DNA of 14,516 bases, from the NCBI GenBank assembly GCA_002440945.1, contig DJWG01000109.1, forward strand, positions 1 through 14,516. The letters run 5' to 3'. The notes under the pieces were generated by a model. The model did no database searches and was not told where the DNA came from. It saw only the letters and a program-made list of their open reading frames with translations. The translations under genes were made by a program, and so were the position numbers. Source of the stretch: Rhodobacteraceae bacterium UBA6236 (GTDB lineage Bacteria; Pseudomonadota; Alphaproteobacteria; Rhodobacterales; Rhodobacteraceae). Shown piece after piece: positions 14,494 through 14,516 of this stretch (within the stretch, counting starts at the first letter, position 1; each line of letters begins with the position of its first letter).

Positions 14494-14516
14494 GCGGTTG
14501 TAGCTCAGTCGGTTAG
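14494..14516 (+). tRNA. 5' part of a tRNA, probably tRNA-Asp
   Basis: The window ends in a partial tRNA: acceptor 5' strand GCGGTTG, then TA, D-stem GCTC and D-loop AGTCGGTTAG. The anticodon is outside the window. The acceptor sequence is the one I associate with alphaproteobacterial tRNA-Asp (GTC), so identity is an informed guess. A good promoter precedes it. Confidence 0.7.

Overview
The window looks like chromosomal core DNA of a GC-rich alphaproteobacterium, most likely of the Rhodobacteraceae (Paracoccus/Rhodobacter type). The reasons are the gene content (HWE-type histidine kinase, DUF1150 beside a small heat-shock protein, DUF465, DUF177, an OlsB-like acyltransferase, an arginine-sensitive ArgB), the strong G/C bias at third codon positions, and the family assignments of nearly every gene. 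The organism call is an inference from protein families, not from a marker gene. There is no insertion sequence, prophage, CRISPR array or integrase. Genes are tightly packed, and no stretch over 300 bases lacks a gene.

Left block (1-3059, minus strand): a probable purine operon reads purE-purK-Nudix hydrolase-GreA/GreB-like factor, followed by the first codons of topA, which runs off the left edge. purE/purK overlap by 8 nt and Nudix/Gre by 4 nt. A TATAGT-type promoter lies in front of purE, and topA probably has its own TTGACA promoter. A DUF465 protein gene with a perfect TATAAT box lies just upstream.

Stress block (3060-5775): a class A small heat-shock protein and a DUF1150 protein form a plus-strand pair. 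A sigma-32-like promoter and a possible ROSE-like thermosensor hairpin precede it, and a strong, probably bidirectional intrinsic terminator follows. Facing it on the minus strand is a two-component pair: a CHASE3/HWE membrane histidine kinase and a single-domain response regulator.

Redox and amino-acid block (5860-9583): trxB and an Lrp/AsnC regulator are divergent, with a perfect 7-5-7 palindrome between them that is a candidate operator. Next is a minus-strand operon, argB, an uncharacterised eight-cysteine Fe-S protein, and a SixA-type phosphatase, with stop/start overlaps of 4 nt at both junctions.

Right block (9702-14516): an SDR oxidoreductase, a long stem-loop, a UDP-glucuronate-4-epimerase-like enzyme, and an elongator tRNA-Met with a U-C mismatch in its acceptor stem. 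These are followed by DUF177 and bamE (divergent), a cysteine-rich MsrB and an OlsB-like ornithine acyltransferase (divergent), and the 5' part of a tRNA, probably tRNA-Asp, with a good promoter. Themes are envelope and stress maintenance (BamE, OlsB, epimerase, Hsp20, MsrB, TrxB) and nucleotide/arginine biosynthesis. I do not see an obviously novel multi-gene system. The most promising leads are the argB-FeS-sixA operon, the heat-shock leader and the mismatched tRNA.
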